From: Rattus norvegicus
Lineage: Eukaryota; Chordata; Mammalia; Rodentia; Muridae
Assembly: GCF_036323735.1 (NCBI RefSeq)
Contig: NC_086029.1
Span: 53,671,357 to 53,735,356 of the forward strand
Reading direction: 5' to 3'
DNA: 64,000 nucleotides
Part shown: piece by piece, positions 48,935 to 61,432 of the stretch
How the letters are laid out: each line of letters opens with the position of its first letter
Position numbering within the stretch: the first letter of the stretch is position 1
Notes under the pieces: generated by a model
The model's input: only the letters and a program-made list of their open reading frames with translations
The model's database searches: none
Told to the model about the DNA's origin: nothing
Program-made: the position numbers and the translations under genes

Positions 48935-49307
48935 GGACTGAAAGAGCTGAAGGGGCTCAAGACCCCATATGTACAACAATGCCAAGCAACCAGAGCTTCC
49001 AGGGACTAAGCCACTACCTAAAGACTATACATGGACTGACCCTGGACTCTGACCTCATAGGTAGCAATGAATATCCTAGTAAGAGCACCAGTGGAAGGGG
49101 AAGCCCTGGGTCCTGCCAAGACTGAAACCCCCAGTGAACAGGATTGTTGGGGGGAGGGTGTTAATGAGGGAGGATGGGGAGGGGAACACCCGTATACAAG
49201 GGGAGGGGGAGAGGTTAGGGGGGGTGTTGACCTGGAAACCAGGAAAGGGAATAACAATTGAAATGTAAATAAGAAATACCCAATTTAATAAAGATGGAGA
49301 AAAAAAA
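48935..49307 (+). mobile_element. Young rat-type LINE-1 3' UTR
   Basis: Sense copy starting ggactgaaagagctgaaggg and ending in ttaataaagatggagaaaaa. Possible 10-bp TSD aaggaacaaa (48925-48934) and aagaaacaaa (49308-49317), A-rich and with one mismatch, so not secure. The 3' UTR matches the antisense copy at 46150-46705 closely, including the block around cacccgtatacaagggga. Confidence 0.92.
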
Positions 49308-49317
49308 AAGAAACAAA

Positions 49318-50559
49318 TCTTCTTTCTCCCAAGCAGAGTCATAAGTGAGGCAAAGCCAGCAGGCTTGTCACAGCGTTTGAGGGCTATTTTGAATAGTGAT
49401 AACCTAACCTAATTTTTTCCAAGTGTAATTTTAAAATACACAAACATTTGTGAAGTCACTTATGGTTTATTAAGAAAAAGTACTCCAACAAATAAGATTA
49501 TTATCCCAAACAACATTGCATGGAGGGTTTAGAGCCAATATTGCAAGGAGTATTCCAACAGCGAAAGTTGTTAAACAGGCTGGCAAGACTAAAATCCCTG
49601 ATGGTGCCATCCCCAATAACCAACCTACAATTGGATCATTATTGTCACTGTCCTTGGAGTCCTGACATTTGGGACATGAGCTGGTCAGGTCCTAAGAAGT
49701 GATAGGATGAGGGGTGTTAGGGAGAGGGGCTCAGTACATAAGACTTCAGTGTAATCATCAGCCCACATTCTGTGGTTTCATGAGCTTTCGTTACATACAA
49801 GCTGCGGTTCTAGGTTCTACTTTCTCCCTCGGGGTGTCCAGATGCCACTGCACACCAGGCCAGAGGATGAAGAGGAGCCCAGAAGTGGGGCAACAGGTGG
49901 GATCTGCAGGACCCCAGTCCATCTGACAGTGTCAGTGTAAAGGCAGGCTTCTCTGGGAATTTTAGTGTTACAGATCTCTTTTAGACAATATCCAGCTCTC
50001 TTATACAATCTTCAGTGAAACAGCTTGTATGCATACACTTGACTTAGGTTAGACATGAGCTATATGTGAACCTTGGAGAATGGGAATGAGTTTTCAGGGT
50101 GAATGTAAATTATTGGTTAGAGTACTGGGACTGCCTCATTTGTGCGGAGAGACATTCCAGGAATCCCAGGTTCTTGCTGGGCATGTACTTATCAGGAAAG
50201 AGGAAGTTGAACTTGTAGGTTTGCCAAGGACTACATGACCTTCTTAAGGTAGAAGGTATATGGATCAGTTTCCCCAGAAAATGTCAGAGAATGGGTAGTC
50301 CTGTTGGATAAGGGAGTCCCCCATTTTGCACTGAGCTCAGAGGTGTTATCTAGATCTGAAGTAGCAGGGTTTCCTAACAATGTTCTGTCTATCAAACCTG
50401 CCCCCTTCCACTATGCTTTCTGCCTTCAGGCTGTTCATTTGGGGACTTCAGGAAACCACAGAGGCTCCTGTCATTGCATCAACCCATTGCATCCAGAAGC
50501 TTGGAGGAGCTGTATGCATTCTTGTTGCAGGTTAATTTACTAGGTCTACCATGGTAAAC
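49318..50559. other. Unassigned sequence, somewhat GC-richer
   Basis: About 1.2 kb with no repeat family I can name. Short frames on both strands (49520-49702, 49714-49926, 50304-50543) look unrelated to known proteins. An unrecognised LTR or decayed retrocopy is possible. Confidence 0.4.
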
Positions 50560-50890
50560 GCCAGCCCTTCGGTTACTTATACAATACACTTCTGTTTCTC
50601 ACTATTCTTCCAGCTATACATCCTTTAGCAAGGTATCGGCAAATTTGGTTTTTGGCCAGGCCTCTCTTTCCAAGTACATACAATGGCTTTCTCCATGTGC
50701 TCTCAGAAGACCTTTCCCATAGAAACAGAATGTGGTGTGGTATCTTCTCCTTTTCTTATAAAAACACTAGCCTACTAGACTAGGGCTCCCCACCTTCTGA
50801 TCTTCCTTTATTACCAAGCTTGTCATCTAAATACAATTGTGTTGGAGATTGAGAAATGAATATAGGAATGGGGTTGTATGGTGTAAAATT
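50560..50890 (-). mobile_element. MLT1-like MaLR LTR
   Basis: Antisense words of an old MLT1 LTR: ttctccatgtgctctcagaa, ctccttttcttataaaaaca, ctagcctactagactagggc, gtcatctaaatacaattgtg. Diverged. Confidence 0.6.
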
Positions 50891-51834
50891 CACCCTGTAA
50901 TGATTTACTTCTACCTCTTTTAAGCATGTGAAAAAATAGTTTTTCCAGAAACTTGAAACCATTTTCTCAGTTAAGCCATTCACTGGCAAGAGAGATAATT
51001 GTTAAGGTTTTGTTGTTTTTGCCAGAGCCTGGAAAGGTTTGGCCCACCACTAAGTACATGAATGCTGGCAAAATAACTCAAGCCTGCCACATTCACATAG
51101 TAACCAGAAACAATGAGCATGGCATAAGTCATTAAAGCAGGTTGGAATTTTTGAGGTTTCTCTGTGAAAAGAGAGATAATAAAAATAAGAAAAAGGAAGA
51201 TAAATTAGAAATCTAGCCTGCTAGGGACACTTACAAGCTATGGTGGAGTTTTTCTACTTTCAAAAAAAAATTAATATTTTCCTTCAAATTTAATACATAT
51301 ATTGAATTATGTATAATGTTTTATAATTCAGTGTTATATATAATTTAATGTTTACATAGCTATAGCATTTGATTATATAAATCAAAAGCTTAGACTTGCT
51401 TTGATGATACTGTAACGATTAATTTTTAAAAGAGAGAGTCTCATTCTCAAAGTAGCTCCGTGTTTCCCACACCCTCATACATTTATATTAACATGAGAAA
51501 ATCGCTTTCCAGAGATATATGACTACGGAGTGAATCTGTTGACCAATAGACACACGCACACGGAGAGCAAAGAGGCAGTGGACAACCCTGAACAGTGAGG
51601 CAGTATAAGAGGAAGATGATGACGTAATCTAGCAGTGTCATCTTCAGGCTAGACATACCAAAGGTATTTGATAAACAGAGAAAGAAGCCAAACATAGAGG
51701 AAAATGTAGAAAAGAAAAAATGTAGAAAGGGCATGTTTTGGTGTTTACCTAAGCTTATAATATAGTTTTGTCTTCATAACCTAAAAGCCTACATCTGGGC
51801 TCTCTTTTTAAATATGTCTTCTCCCTATTTTAAT
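50891..51834. other. Unassigned AT-rich sequence
   Basis: Strongly AT-rich from 51250 to 51380. No supportable gene. Confidence 0.5.
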
Positions 51835-53090
51835 TCTTATGAAAAGTTTTTGTTAACCATTTCACGGATGTACATAATGCATCTTGACCCTCTCACTCCC
51901 TCCCCTCTCCCATATATCTCTTCTCATACCCTGTCTACCCCATCATTCCTCCCTACAAGTCTCTCTTCTCACATTTATATCAATACATTTTGAATTGTGA
52001 CACATAAAATTTGACCAGGGACCTCTGCGTGACCATGGATTTGGAGCTAATTACCAAAGACTCTACTAGGTTTAGCAGTGGGCACACCACAAAGACAATG
52101 ATTCCTCCTCTCCAAGAATCTATCAAGAAGTAATAGTTCAGCAGTAATGACAGGGCCCTGTGAGCCTCTCCCTCCTCTATGGCTGAGTGTTGATATAACT
52201 CAGTTCAGCGATATCAAATGATACAGGTTCTTGATTGCAATGGTTATATCGAGTCTAGAGAATACCAATTCTTAGCTATTCACCCATCCTTGTGGGTTTT
52301 ATGTGTTCATAGCTACCTCCTCTTCCTGAACCTTAGAGGGAGTGGTATGAATGTCATATTTAAGGCTGAGCCTTCTCAACCAATTATTTGGGTTTTATAA
52401 TTTTTTTAAGTTAAAAAGTAATTAATTCTCCCTTTCCTTCCCCCTTTGCTGTTAGCATAACTATTGGTGTCATCTTGGTCTTATTTAAGTAGCCACGTGG
52501 ACGAGACTTCATGGATATAGCTTCCTTGACCTTTTCACTTGATCTGTGCATTTGGACATGTTGGGTTTGGTAATGGACTCCATCTATTACAAAGAGATTT
52601 TTCTTTGATCACGAGACTTACACTTATTCTTTATTATAAGGATAAATATTTAGAATTTAGTTAGGAATTACGCTGGTTTAACGTGGCATTTGTAGGCTCT
52701 CCTCCAGACGCCATGGCTTCACCAATCCAGGGCATGCAGCTAAATTTACAATCCCAGGGAATACTTTCTGTCTTAGTGAGTGGTCTTTGAATCCTAATAG
52801 AGAGGAATTGGTTACCCCTAAGGTAGGTAAAGAATTATTGTACACTTTGGGATATTTTGTTATGCAGATTCTTGTATGGCATAGATTTTATAGCTATTTA
52901 TGTACCTCCCTTGAGAGCTTTTATGGCATCTTCTGGTACCATAAGAGTTAGTATTCAAAGAGGAAGCTTTCAGGTCAGATCTAGCGCAGCATATCCTTCC
53001 TTCAGCAGGAGGGACTTGCCTTCAACCTCCAAGTCAACTGAATTTTTTAATAAAACGTTGAGTTACAGTTGGCATGGAATAAATTTCATT
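51835..53090 (-). mobile_element. Old LINE-1 3' UTR
   Basis: Antisense. The distal 3' UTR is at 51835-52390 (pyrimidine-rich cctctcactccctcccctct; gtgggttttatgtgttcata). The proximal block follows at 52440-53090 (gtagccacgtggacgagact-like segment; gaatttagttaggaattacg; ctcctccagacgccatggct; cttctggtaccataagagtt). Same family as 37900-38900. No ORF2 follows, so it is 5'-truncated. Confidence 0.55.
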
Positions 53091-54530
53091 ATTTTATAGT
53101 TTGGTGAGTTTTGACACTATATAACTATAATTGGATTATGTACCTATAATCATAAACAAAATTAATATAGAGTACTATTGACAGTTTCAAGTGTCATCCA
53201 TCTATTTATGCCTACCAATATTTTATCTTCTGCCTGAATAACACTGCATTTCCCAAGGTCATAAAAATGTAGTAGTGTACTACTTCTTATGTAGTCTACA
53301 ATGTCTCTGATATTTTCTATGATTTTCAACCTCCTACATTGAACCCCTAACTCTTAGTATTTGCAAATAAAGTTTGAATCATGTAATTAGTCTATAGAGT
53401 GAACAATCTAATAAACTATTTAAATGTTCCTATAAGAAAAGAAACAGAAGAGCTTATTTCCACACTATTTATATTTTCTGTATGGAAAGATTCAGTGAGA
53501 CAACAGTAATCCTAAAACACTTAAGGAGATCCCACCCAGAAACCCAATCAGTTGGCAGGTTTGACCTTGTACTTTCAACTTCACAACTTTAAGGGAAAAA
53601 AATGATACTGAAGTCACCAAATAACAAAGAATATACAGGCACTTGTGGAATTGGGTAATTGGAAACGGCTGGAAGAGTTTGGGGTACTTGCTAAAAAGAG
53701 GCCAAAAGAAGGGGCAAGTAAACAGCTCTACTGAGGATGATTCAGGATGCTAGAGGAGAACACAATCTTAGAGAATATGACAGCCGTGTGCAGGATGTTT
53801 ATTGAAATGATATTGGTAAAGACTACTGGAATGAAGTTTCAGGCAGCAATGCAGAGAGTTTTGGAGACTGCGCAAAGGGAATCCTTAAAGAGAAATGAAT
53901 TGGTTGACTGTAGCTTTCTTTTAGGATTGTGTGGAAGGATATCTTATGAGAAATTAGATATTTAGTGTCAATGTCTCTGGACACATATAATAAAACTCAA
54001 AATGAGAGAAATGCATTGAAGATGCAATTATTATTCAAAGAAAAAGTGGAAGTTTTAAATGTTGAAAATTCTTACCCAATTCTTATTACAAAGAAAAACA
54101 AGGAAGTACGTGAAATCTGATATTCTTCTAACCTGTGGTAGAGAGCTTTGTTGGTTTTCTCCATAGGTTTAGTCAGAATTCACATCAAAAAACATTAGCA
54201 GGAAGAAGTTTAAGTCAATGGGAGCTTTGCCAGATGGGAATAAAGGAGCTACATAAATCTGAAAAAAAGTGAAGCAATTCTATGACCTTAAGCTGTCCTC
54301 CACGGAAAAGGAGGACAGGCTCCTGAGGATACTCAGAGATCATAATGCATGCTACCTAAATTTTGAAGAGCTCTCAGGCAAAATTTAGCAGTAGTCATAG
54401 GATTGAGGGCACACAAAATATGTTTGATCTGGTAAACCATGATAAGCTAGACCAGTGCAGAAAGCTGCACTGTTGAAAACAGTGTCTTATTTCCCAGTGA
54501 CTCCATGCATCAGAGATGTAAATATTTTGA
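53091..54530 (+). mobile_element. Possible MaLR internal region
   Basis: The part from about 53620 to 54250 resembles the non-coding internal region of old MaLR elements (tggaattgggtaattggaaa; gagaatatgacagccgtgtg; tgaagtttcaggcagcaatg; a tgcattgaagatgcaattat segment). No flanking LTRs are evident. A 72-codon frame at 53747-53965 falls inside it and is not taken as a gene. 53091-53600 is unassigned. Confidence 0.4.
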
Positions 54531-54597
54531 ATTAAAAAAATATATATACATATATATACATATGTTATACATACATACGTATATATGTATGTTACTA
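54531..54597. repeat. AT-rich (TATA/CATA)n tract
   Basis: Begins with seven A then alternating ATAT/ACAT words. It lies between a 13-bp copy of the L1 target sequence (54523-54535) and the L1 at 54656, and could be a decayed poly(A) tail. Confidence 0.8.
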
Positions 54598-55403
54598 CCA
54601 AACTTCTACAAATGGAAATTTTCTCAGATACAAATACTCTTTTATACTTTCATTCTTTTTTTAATTTTATTTTGCTTGGATATTTTATGTATTTACATTT
54701 CAAATGTTATTCCCTTTCCCCCTCTCAAATACCCCTCCCCACTCCCCCTGTATCTAAAATAACATTCCCACTCCCACCCACCTACTCCAACCTCAACGCT
54801 CTGGCATTGCTCTACATTGGGGAAATGAGCCTTCACAGGACCAATGGCTTCTCATCCTATGGATGCTCAATAATGCCATCATCTGCTACATATTGTGCTA
54901 AAGCCATGGGTCCCTCCATGTGTACTCATTGGTTGGTGGTTTAGCCCTTGGGAGCTCTGGTGCGGTCTGGTTGGTTTATATTGTATTTTGTCCAATGGGG
55001 TTACAAACCCTTTCAGTTCCTTCAGTATTTTCTCTAACTCATCCATTGGGGTCCTCTTATTCAGTCCAACAGTTACCTGCAAGCATTCTCATCAGTATCC
55101 ATAAGGCTCTAGCAAAGTCTATAAGGAGACATCCATATCAGGCTCCTGACAGCAAGCACTTCTTGGCATCTGCAATAGTGACTGAGTTTGGTGGCTGCGT
55201 ATGGGACAGATCCCCAGGTGGGGCAGTATCTAGATGACTTTTCCTTCATTCCCTGCTCCACTCTTTGTCCCTGTATTTCCTCCATGAGTATTTTGTTTTT
55301 CCTTCTAAGAAAAACTGAAGCATCCACATTTTGGTGTTTTTTTTCTTCTTCTTGAGCTTCATATGATCTGTGAATTGTTTCTTGGTTATTCCAAGTTTTG
55401 GGG

Positions 55404-58200
55404 CTAATATCCACTTATCAGTAAGTGTATACCATGTGTGTTCTTTTGTGACTGGATTAGCTCACTCAGGATTATATTTTCTAGTTCCAACCATTTGTCT
55501 AAGAATGTCATGTAGTCATTGTTTTTAATAGCTGAGAAGTACACCATTGTTTTGCTGTACCACATTTTCTGTATCCATTCCTCTGTTGAAGGACATCTGG
55601 GTTCTTTCCAGCTTCTGGCTATTATAAATAAGGCTGCTATGAACATAGTGGAGCATGTGTCCTTGTTATATGTTGGAGCATCATTTGGGTATATGCCCAG
55701 GAGCAGTATAACTGGGTCCTCAGGTAGTACTATGTCCAATTTTCTGAGGAACCACCAGACTGATTTCTAGATGGTCATTTTTACTATATTAAACCTGCCA
55801 ATCCATAAGCATGAAAGATCTTTCCATCTTCTGGAATCTTCGATTTCTTTTTTCAGGGACTTGAAGTTTTTGTCATATAGACATTTTACTTGCTTGGTAA
55901 CACCAAGGTACTTTATATTATTTGGGACTATTGTGAAAGGTGTCCTTTCCCTAATTTCTTTCTCAGTCTGTTTATCCTTTGGGTAGAGAAAGGCTACTGA
56001 TTTGTCTGAATTAATTTTATATCTAGCCACTTTGCTGAAGTTTTTTATCAGGTTTAGGAGTTCTCTGATGTAATTTTTGGGGTCCCTTAAGTATACTATC
56101 ATATCATCTGCAAATAGTGATATTTTGACTTCTTCCTTTGTAATTCATAACCGTTTGGCCTCTTTTTGTTGTGAAATTGCTCTGGCTAGAACTTCAAGTA
56201 CTATATTGAATAAATAGGGAGAGAGTAGACAACCTTGTCTAGTCCCTGATTTAGTAGGATTGCTTCAAATTTCTCTCCATTAAGTTTGATGTTGTCTATA
56301 CTGGTTTGCTGTATATTGCTTTTACTATGTTTAGGTATGGGCCTTGAATTCATGATCTTTCTAGGACTTTTATCATGAAGGGGTGTTGAATTTTGTCAAA
56401 TGCTTTCCCAGCATCTAATGAATGTGGTTTTTTCTTTAAGTTTGCTTATATAGTGAATTACATTGATGGATTTCCATATATTGAACCATCCCTGCACCCC
56501 TGAGATGAAACCTACTTGATCATGATGGATGATCATTTTGATATGGTCTTGGATTTGGTTTGTGAGAATTTTACTGAGTATTTTTGCATCAATATTCATA
56601 AGGAAAATTGATTTGAAGTTCTTTGTAGGGTCTTTGGGTAGATTAGGTATAAGCGTATTTGTGGCTTCAAAGAATGAATTGGGTAGTGTACCTTCTGTTA
56701 CTATTTTGTTGAAGAGTTAGAAGAGAATTGGCATTATGTCTTCTTTGAAGGTCTGATAGAATTCTTCACTAAACCCATCTGATCCTGAGCTTTTTTTTTT
56801 TTTGGTTGGGAGACTTTTAATGAATGCTTCTATTTCTTTAGGGGTTATGGGACTGTTTAGATGGTTTATCTGACCCTGATTAAACTTTGGTACCTTGTAT
56901 CTGTCTAGAAAATTGTCCATTTCCTCCAGAGTTTCCAGTTGTATTGAATATAGGCTTTTGTAGTAAGATCTGATAATTTTTTGAATTTCTTCAGTTTCTG
57001 TTGTTATGTCTCCCTTTCATTGCTAATTTTTCTAATTTGGATACTGACTCTGTGTCTTCTGGTTATTCTGAATGAATTTTCTGATTTTCTCAATGAACCA
57101 GCTCCTGGTTTTGTTGATTCTTTGTATAGTTCTGTTTCTACTTGGTTGATTTCAGCTCTAATTTTGATTATGTCCTGCCAGGTACTTTTCTTGGGTGTAT
57201 TTGATTCTTTTTGTTCTTGAGCCTTCAGGTATGCTGTCAAGCTGTTAGTGTATGATCTCTCCAGTTTCCTTTTGGAGGCACTCAGAGCTATGTATCAGTT
57301 TTCCTCTTAGCATTGCTTTCATTGTATTCCATAAATTTAGGTATGTTGTCCGTTCATTTTCATTAAATTCTAAAAAGTCTTTAATTTCTTTATTTCTTCT
57401 TTGACCAAGTTATCATTGAATTGAGTGTTGTTCCACTTTCATGTATATGTGGGCTTTCTGTCGTTTTTATTGTTATTGAAGACCAGCCTTACTTAGTCCA
57501 TGGTGATCTGATAGGATGCATGGGATTATTTCAGTCTTCTTGTATCTGTTGAGGCCTTGTTTGTGATTGATTACGTGGTCAGTTTTGGAGAAGGTGTCAT
57601 GAGGTGCTGAGAAGGTATGTTCTTTTGTTTTAGGATGACATGTTCTATAAATATCTGTTAAATCCATTTGATTCATAACTTCTGTTACTTTCTTGATGTC
57701 TCTGCTTAGTTTGTTTCCATGATCTGTCCATTGATAAAAGTGGGGTGTTGAAATCTCCCAATATTATTATATGAGGTGCAGTGTGTGCTTTGAGCTTTAA
57801 TAAGGATTTTTGTTTTGTTTAATGAATGTAGATGCCCTTGCATTTGGAGCACAGATGTTGAGAATTGAGAGTTCATCTTAGTAAATTTTTCCTTTGATGA
57901 GTATGAAGTGTCATCCTTTGTTATGCTTTTTGAAAACCTTCAGTTGAAAGTCGATTTTATTCAATATCAGAATGGCTACTCTACCTTTTTCTTGGGACCA
58001 TTTACTCGAAAAAAAACTTTTTTCAGCCTTTGTCTCTTAGGTAGTTATGTCTTTGTCACTGAGGTACGTTTCCTACAGGCAGCAAAATGTTGGGTCCTGT
58101 TTATGTATCTAGTTTGTTAGTCTATGTCTTTTCGTTGGGGAATGAGTCCACTGATGTTAAGAGATATTAAGGAATAGTGATTGTTGTTTCCTGTTATTTT
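55404..58200 (-). pseudogene. LINE-1 ORF2 pseudogene (endonuclease-reverse transcriptase)
   Basis: Encoded an L1 ORF2 protein, which nicks target DNA and reverse-transcribes L1 RNA in place. Seen N to C: the start of the endonuclease domain around 58065-58180 (antisense of NINGLNSP...RLTD), the endonuclease catalytic SDHHGL motif at about 57496-57513, and the linker. The RT domain follows with its first blocks at 56717-56920 (PITPKEIEAFIKSLPTKK), the HHDQVGF segment in 56396-56599, and an intact FADD catalytic motif at 56103-56114. After the deletion comes the C-terminus ending in ISGY at 55404. The start is placed just upstream of the NINGLN region and is approximate. Frame breaks occur throughout. 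Confidence 0.9.
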
Positions 58201-58261
58201 TGTTGTTAGAGATGGAATTATGTTTGCGTGGCTCTCTTCTTTTGGGTTTGTTGCAACAAGA

Positions 58262-59359
58262 TTACTTTCTTGCTTTTTCTAGGGAATAATTTCCCTCCTT
58301 GTGTTGGAGTTTTTCATCTATTATCTTTTGTAGGGCAGGATTTGTGGAAAGATATTGTGTAAATTTGGTTTTGTCATGGAATATCTTGGTTTGTCCATCA
58401 ATGTTAATTGGGAGTTTGGGTGGATATAGTATCGTGGGCTGGTGTTTGTGTTCTCTTAGGGTCTGTATGACATCTGCCCAGGATCTTCTGGCTTTCATAG
58501 TCTCTGGTGTGAAGTCTCGTGTTATTCTGATAGGTCTGCCTTTATATGTTACTTGACCTTTTTACCTTACTGCTTTTAATATTCTTTCTTTGTTTTGTGT
58601 ATTTGGTGTTTTGACTATTATGTGACAGGAGGAATTTCTTTTCTGGTCCAGTCTGGAGTTCTGTAGGCTTCTTGTATGCCTATGGGTATCTCTTTTTTTA
58701 GGTTAGGGAAGTTTTCTTCTATAATTTTGTTGAAGATATTTACTGACACTTAAAGTTGGGAATCTTCACTCTCTTCTATACCTATTATCCTTACCTTAGG
58801 TTTGACCTTCTCATTGTGTCCTGAATTTCCTGGATGTTTTGGGCTAGGAGTTTGTTGTGTTTTACATTATCTTTGATGGTTGTGTCATATGGTATCTTCT
58901 GCCCCTGAGATCTCTCTTCTATCTCTTGTATTCTGTTGGTGATGTTTACATGACTATGATCTATGACTCCTGATCTCTTTCCTAGGTTTTCTATCTCCAG
59001 GGCTGTCTCCCTTTGTGATTTCTTTACTGTTCCCATTTCCATGTTTAGATCCTGGGTGGTTTTGTTCAGTTCCTTCACCTGTTTGGTTGTGTTTTCCTGT
59101 ACTCCTTTATTTTATATTGTGTTTCCTCTTTAAGGGCTTCTACTTTCTTACCTGTGTTGTCCTGTATTTCTTTAAGGGAGTTATTTATGTCCTTGTTAAG
59201 ATCCTCTTTCATCATCATGAGATGTGATTTTAAATCCAAATATAGCTTTTCCAGTGTGTTGGGTTATCCAGAATTTGCTATGGTAGGAGAACTGGGCTCT
59301 GATGATGCCAAGTGGCCTTGGTTTCTGTTGCTTAGGTTCTTGTGCTTGCCTCCTGCCAT
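58262..59359 (-). pseudogene. LINE-1 ORF1 pseudogene (RNA-binding chaperone)
   Basis: ORF1p is the coiled-coil, RNA-binding nucleic-acid chaperone that packages L1 RNA. The likely ATG is read from 59357-59359, followed by a short N-terminal part rich in Lys/Asn. A coiled-coil and RRM entry lie at 58791-59078 (MKELNKTTQDLNMEMGTVKK ... QEIEERSQG). The C-terminal domain is at 58262-58498 (KARRSWADVIQTLREHKHQP ... KFTQYLSTNPALQKI), with the normal end EKARK. The 1.1 kb span equals the usual ORF1 length, but the frame is broken between the blocks. Confidence 0.88.
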
Positions 59360-59763
59360 CTGGTTATTTCTGATGTTAGTTGGTCTTGCTATCTCTGACT
59401 AGAGCTTGTCCCTCCTGTGGGCCTGTGAGCCTGTGAGCCTGTCAGCCTGTGAGCCTTTGATTAGGAGTGAGAGTGCTTCTGGAAAATGAGTACTCTCCAG
59501 GCACATTTTTTATCCCATAGGGCTGTGAAACGGCCCCAGCTCTGGGTTCAGATGAAGACCAGAAAGGTCCTGTCCCAGGCTGCTCCTAGGTTCCTGTGCC
59601 CTGTGTGCTCCCAGAGGGTCTCTCTTTGGATAGTCATTGGAGAAAAAGTAGGGACCCACCTTTGGCCTTAGGAGTAAGGGTGCTCCTGGCAGTCCAGCTC
59701 TCTCCAGGCAGGATTTAGGTCTGAATGGCTGTTGGACATCCTGAGCTCTGTGTGTAGATGGAA
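59360..59763 (-). promoter_or_regulatory. LINE-1 5' UTR (partial)
   Basis: GC-rich sequence directly upstream of ORF1, in the place of the internal RNA polymerase II promoter of rodent L1. It contains a short tandem repeat of gcctgtgag (59421-59455, four to five units). About 400 bp remain, less than a complete rodent 5' UTR, so the element is slightly 5'-truncated. Promoter activity is not testable from sequence. Confidence 0.65.
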
Positions 59764-59957
59764 CAATATTTTGAATTTTAAGTTTTAATTATATACATAA
59801 TAAGTAACTACACATGAACATACTATATAATAATTTTAAGAGTTCTGTCCAATGCATTTTTTTATTGAGTATTCTTTTACAGACTTAAATTTTGGGCCAT
59901 TTTACAAACATGTTCCCAATGAAAATATTAAAGAAATAGCACAGCAAAATAATGATG

Positions 59958-59960
<3 letters not shown>
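59764..59960. other. L1 right flank, AT-rich
   Basis: Begins with the L1 target sequence aatattttgaatttt (59764-59778). Otherwise unassigned. Confidence 0.5.

Positions 59961-60004
<44 letters not shown>
59961..60004. repeat. (AAT)n microsatellite
   Basis: About 14-15 perfect trinucleotide units. It gives artificial poly-Ile frames on both strands. Confidence 0.96.
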
Positions 60005-60009
<5 letters not shown>

Positions 60010-61382
60010 CTTGATAGTATTTATCTTGAGTGTAGGTATGTATCTTGTATGCAGTATGTGTACTTTCAAGAACACATTAACAAACATGCCAAAATACATC
60101 TAAACCCCCATCATTTGCTTCATTTTTTGATTATTGCACATTATTCAGACGGATCATGTTCAGCTGAAATACTGTATGACAGCAAACTTGCTCACCTTCA
60201 AAGCATCCTGTTCCGTTTCTGAGTAGGATAAAATTTGTCTCATGATCACATGAAAATCATGTTTTGTTTTGTTTTCTAGAGATGTTTTTGTGTGTTTGAG
60301 GCACTAACAAAAAACATCTAATCTGTGTTTTTTCATGCTAACTGGCTCTAATTAGTCAAGGTTAATAGGAAGGCAAAGGTAATCTGTGGGATGAAACTAA
60401 AATATGAGATGTGGTAGCAATCCAACCCAGAGTGTAAACCCTTGCTAAATGACCTTGTACATCCCCTGCTGAGCCTACTTGGTCTTCAACTTGCCATCCG
60501 GTTTTTGGCATTTTAGTACAATTAAACCCGCCACCCCTGGGCACTAAAACTCAACAGCATACTGCATATGTTCATAGTTCTTTTACCAGGGACCAAAAAA
60601 AATGGCAGACGTCCATCTTTCCGTTCATGCCAAAGTGCAATTTGTCGATTGAAAGATGTTAGTGGCTACACTGGGAACTGGTTGGAAAAACTCATTTGGC
60701 ATGCCCGCTTTGCTCTCACACAGTGATTTCAGATATAAAAATAGAATCTGGCCAACTCAGAGGTAACTAGGATCGTGCTATTTAGTGCTTCAAAGCGGTG
60801 GCTAAACATGCCAACCAAAAAACCCTGAATTCCCAGCAATATGGATGCAATTTTCAACTACAAATGACCCTGGTATTTTCGTTATGCAGTCTTTTGTTTT
60901 TAATGAGGTAATAATTAGCCAAGAGGACACACGTCAGCCTGTGTTAGTTGGAGACGGTACTGAAACTTTTTAAGCGTCCGCATTTTAAATTTTTGTCAAA
61001 ATTTACAGTGAGGCAGATTGTTAGTAAAAATAAATCTATACAAAACCATTTCTTCCATTCCTAAAATGACATAGCATTTCAACAACAAACGGAAACAATT
61101 TGTTCTAATGAGCTTAAATTTTCAAAGGAAGATGATGTTGGGAGTAATGAAGTGGGTATTCCGAGATCAGAGAAAAATTCTCATAATTACCGTGTTTATG
61201 CATAAGACAAGTTCCTTCATTTTTCCTGAAATGAATGTTAACAAGTTAGGAATAGATTGCAATTCCCTTTTATTCTTCATGATATATAGGAGATAAAGCC
61301 GTTTGGACTCTGAAGTAAAAGAGGAACGTAAATATTACTCATTATCAGCTTGCTGTAATGACTCCTTCTTGCATTGCTTTAT
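60005..61382. other. Repeat-poor unassigned sequence
   Basis: No recognised transposon. The interval 60540-61010 reads as complex, non-repetitive sequence. No exon or promoter identified. Confidence 0.45.
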
Positions 61383-61395
61383 CATATATATATAT

Positions 61396-61432
<37 letters not shown>

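Larger units (their letters stand above)
54656..59763 (-). mobile_element. 5.1-kb LINE-1 with 5' UTR, ORF1 and ORF2; internally deleted
   Basis: The most complete element in the window. From right to left: 5' UTR (59360-59763), ORF1 (58262-59359), ORF2 (55404 to about 58200), 3' UTR and T-rich tail (54656-55403). A full rodent L1 is about 6-7 kb. Here roughly 0.9-1 kb of ORF2 is missing at 55767-55770, where reading passes from ...GRFNIVKMTI to the segment ending in LDIVLPEDP. Both ORFs carry several stops and frameshifts, so it is dead. The right flank has the site tgaatttt/aag, a good L1 endonuclease target. A 13-bp copy of it (aatattttgaatt) lies at 54523-54535, about 120 bp from the tail. 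Confidence 0.92.
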
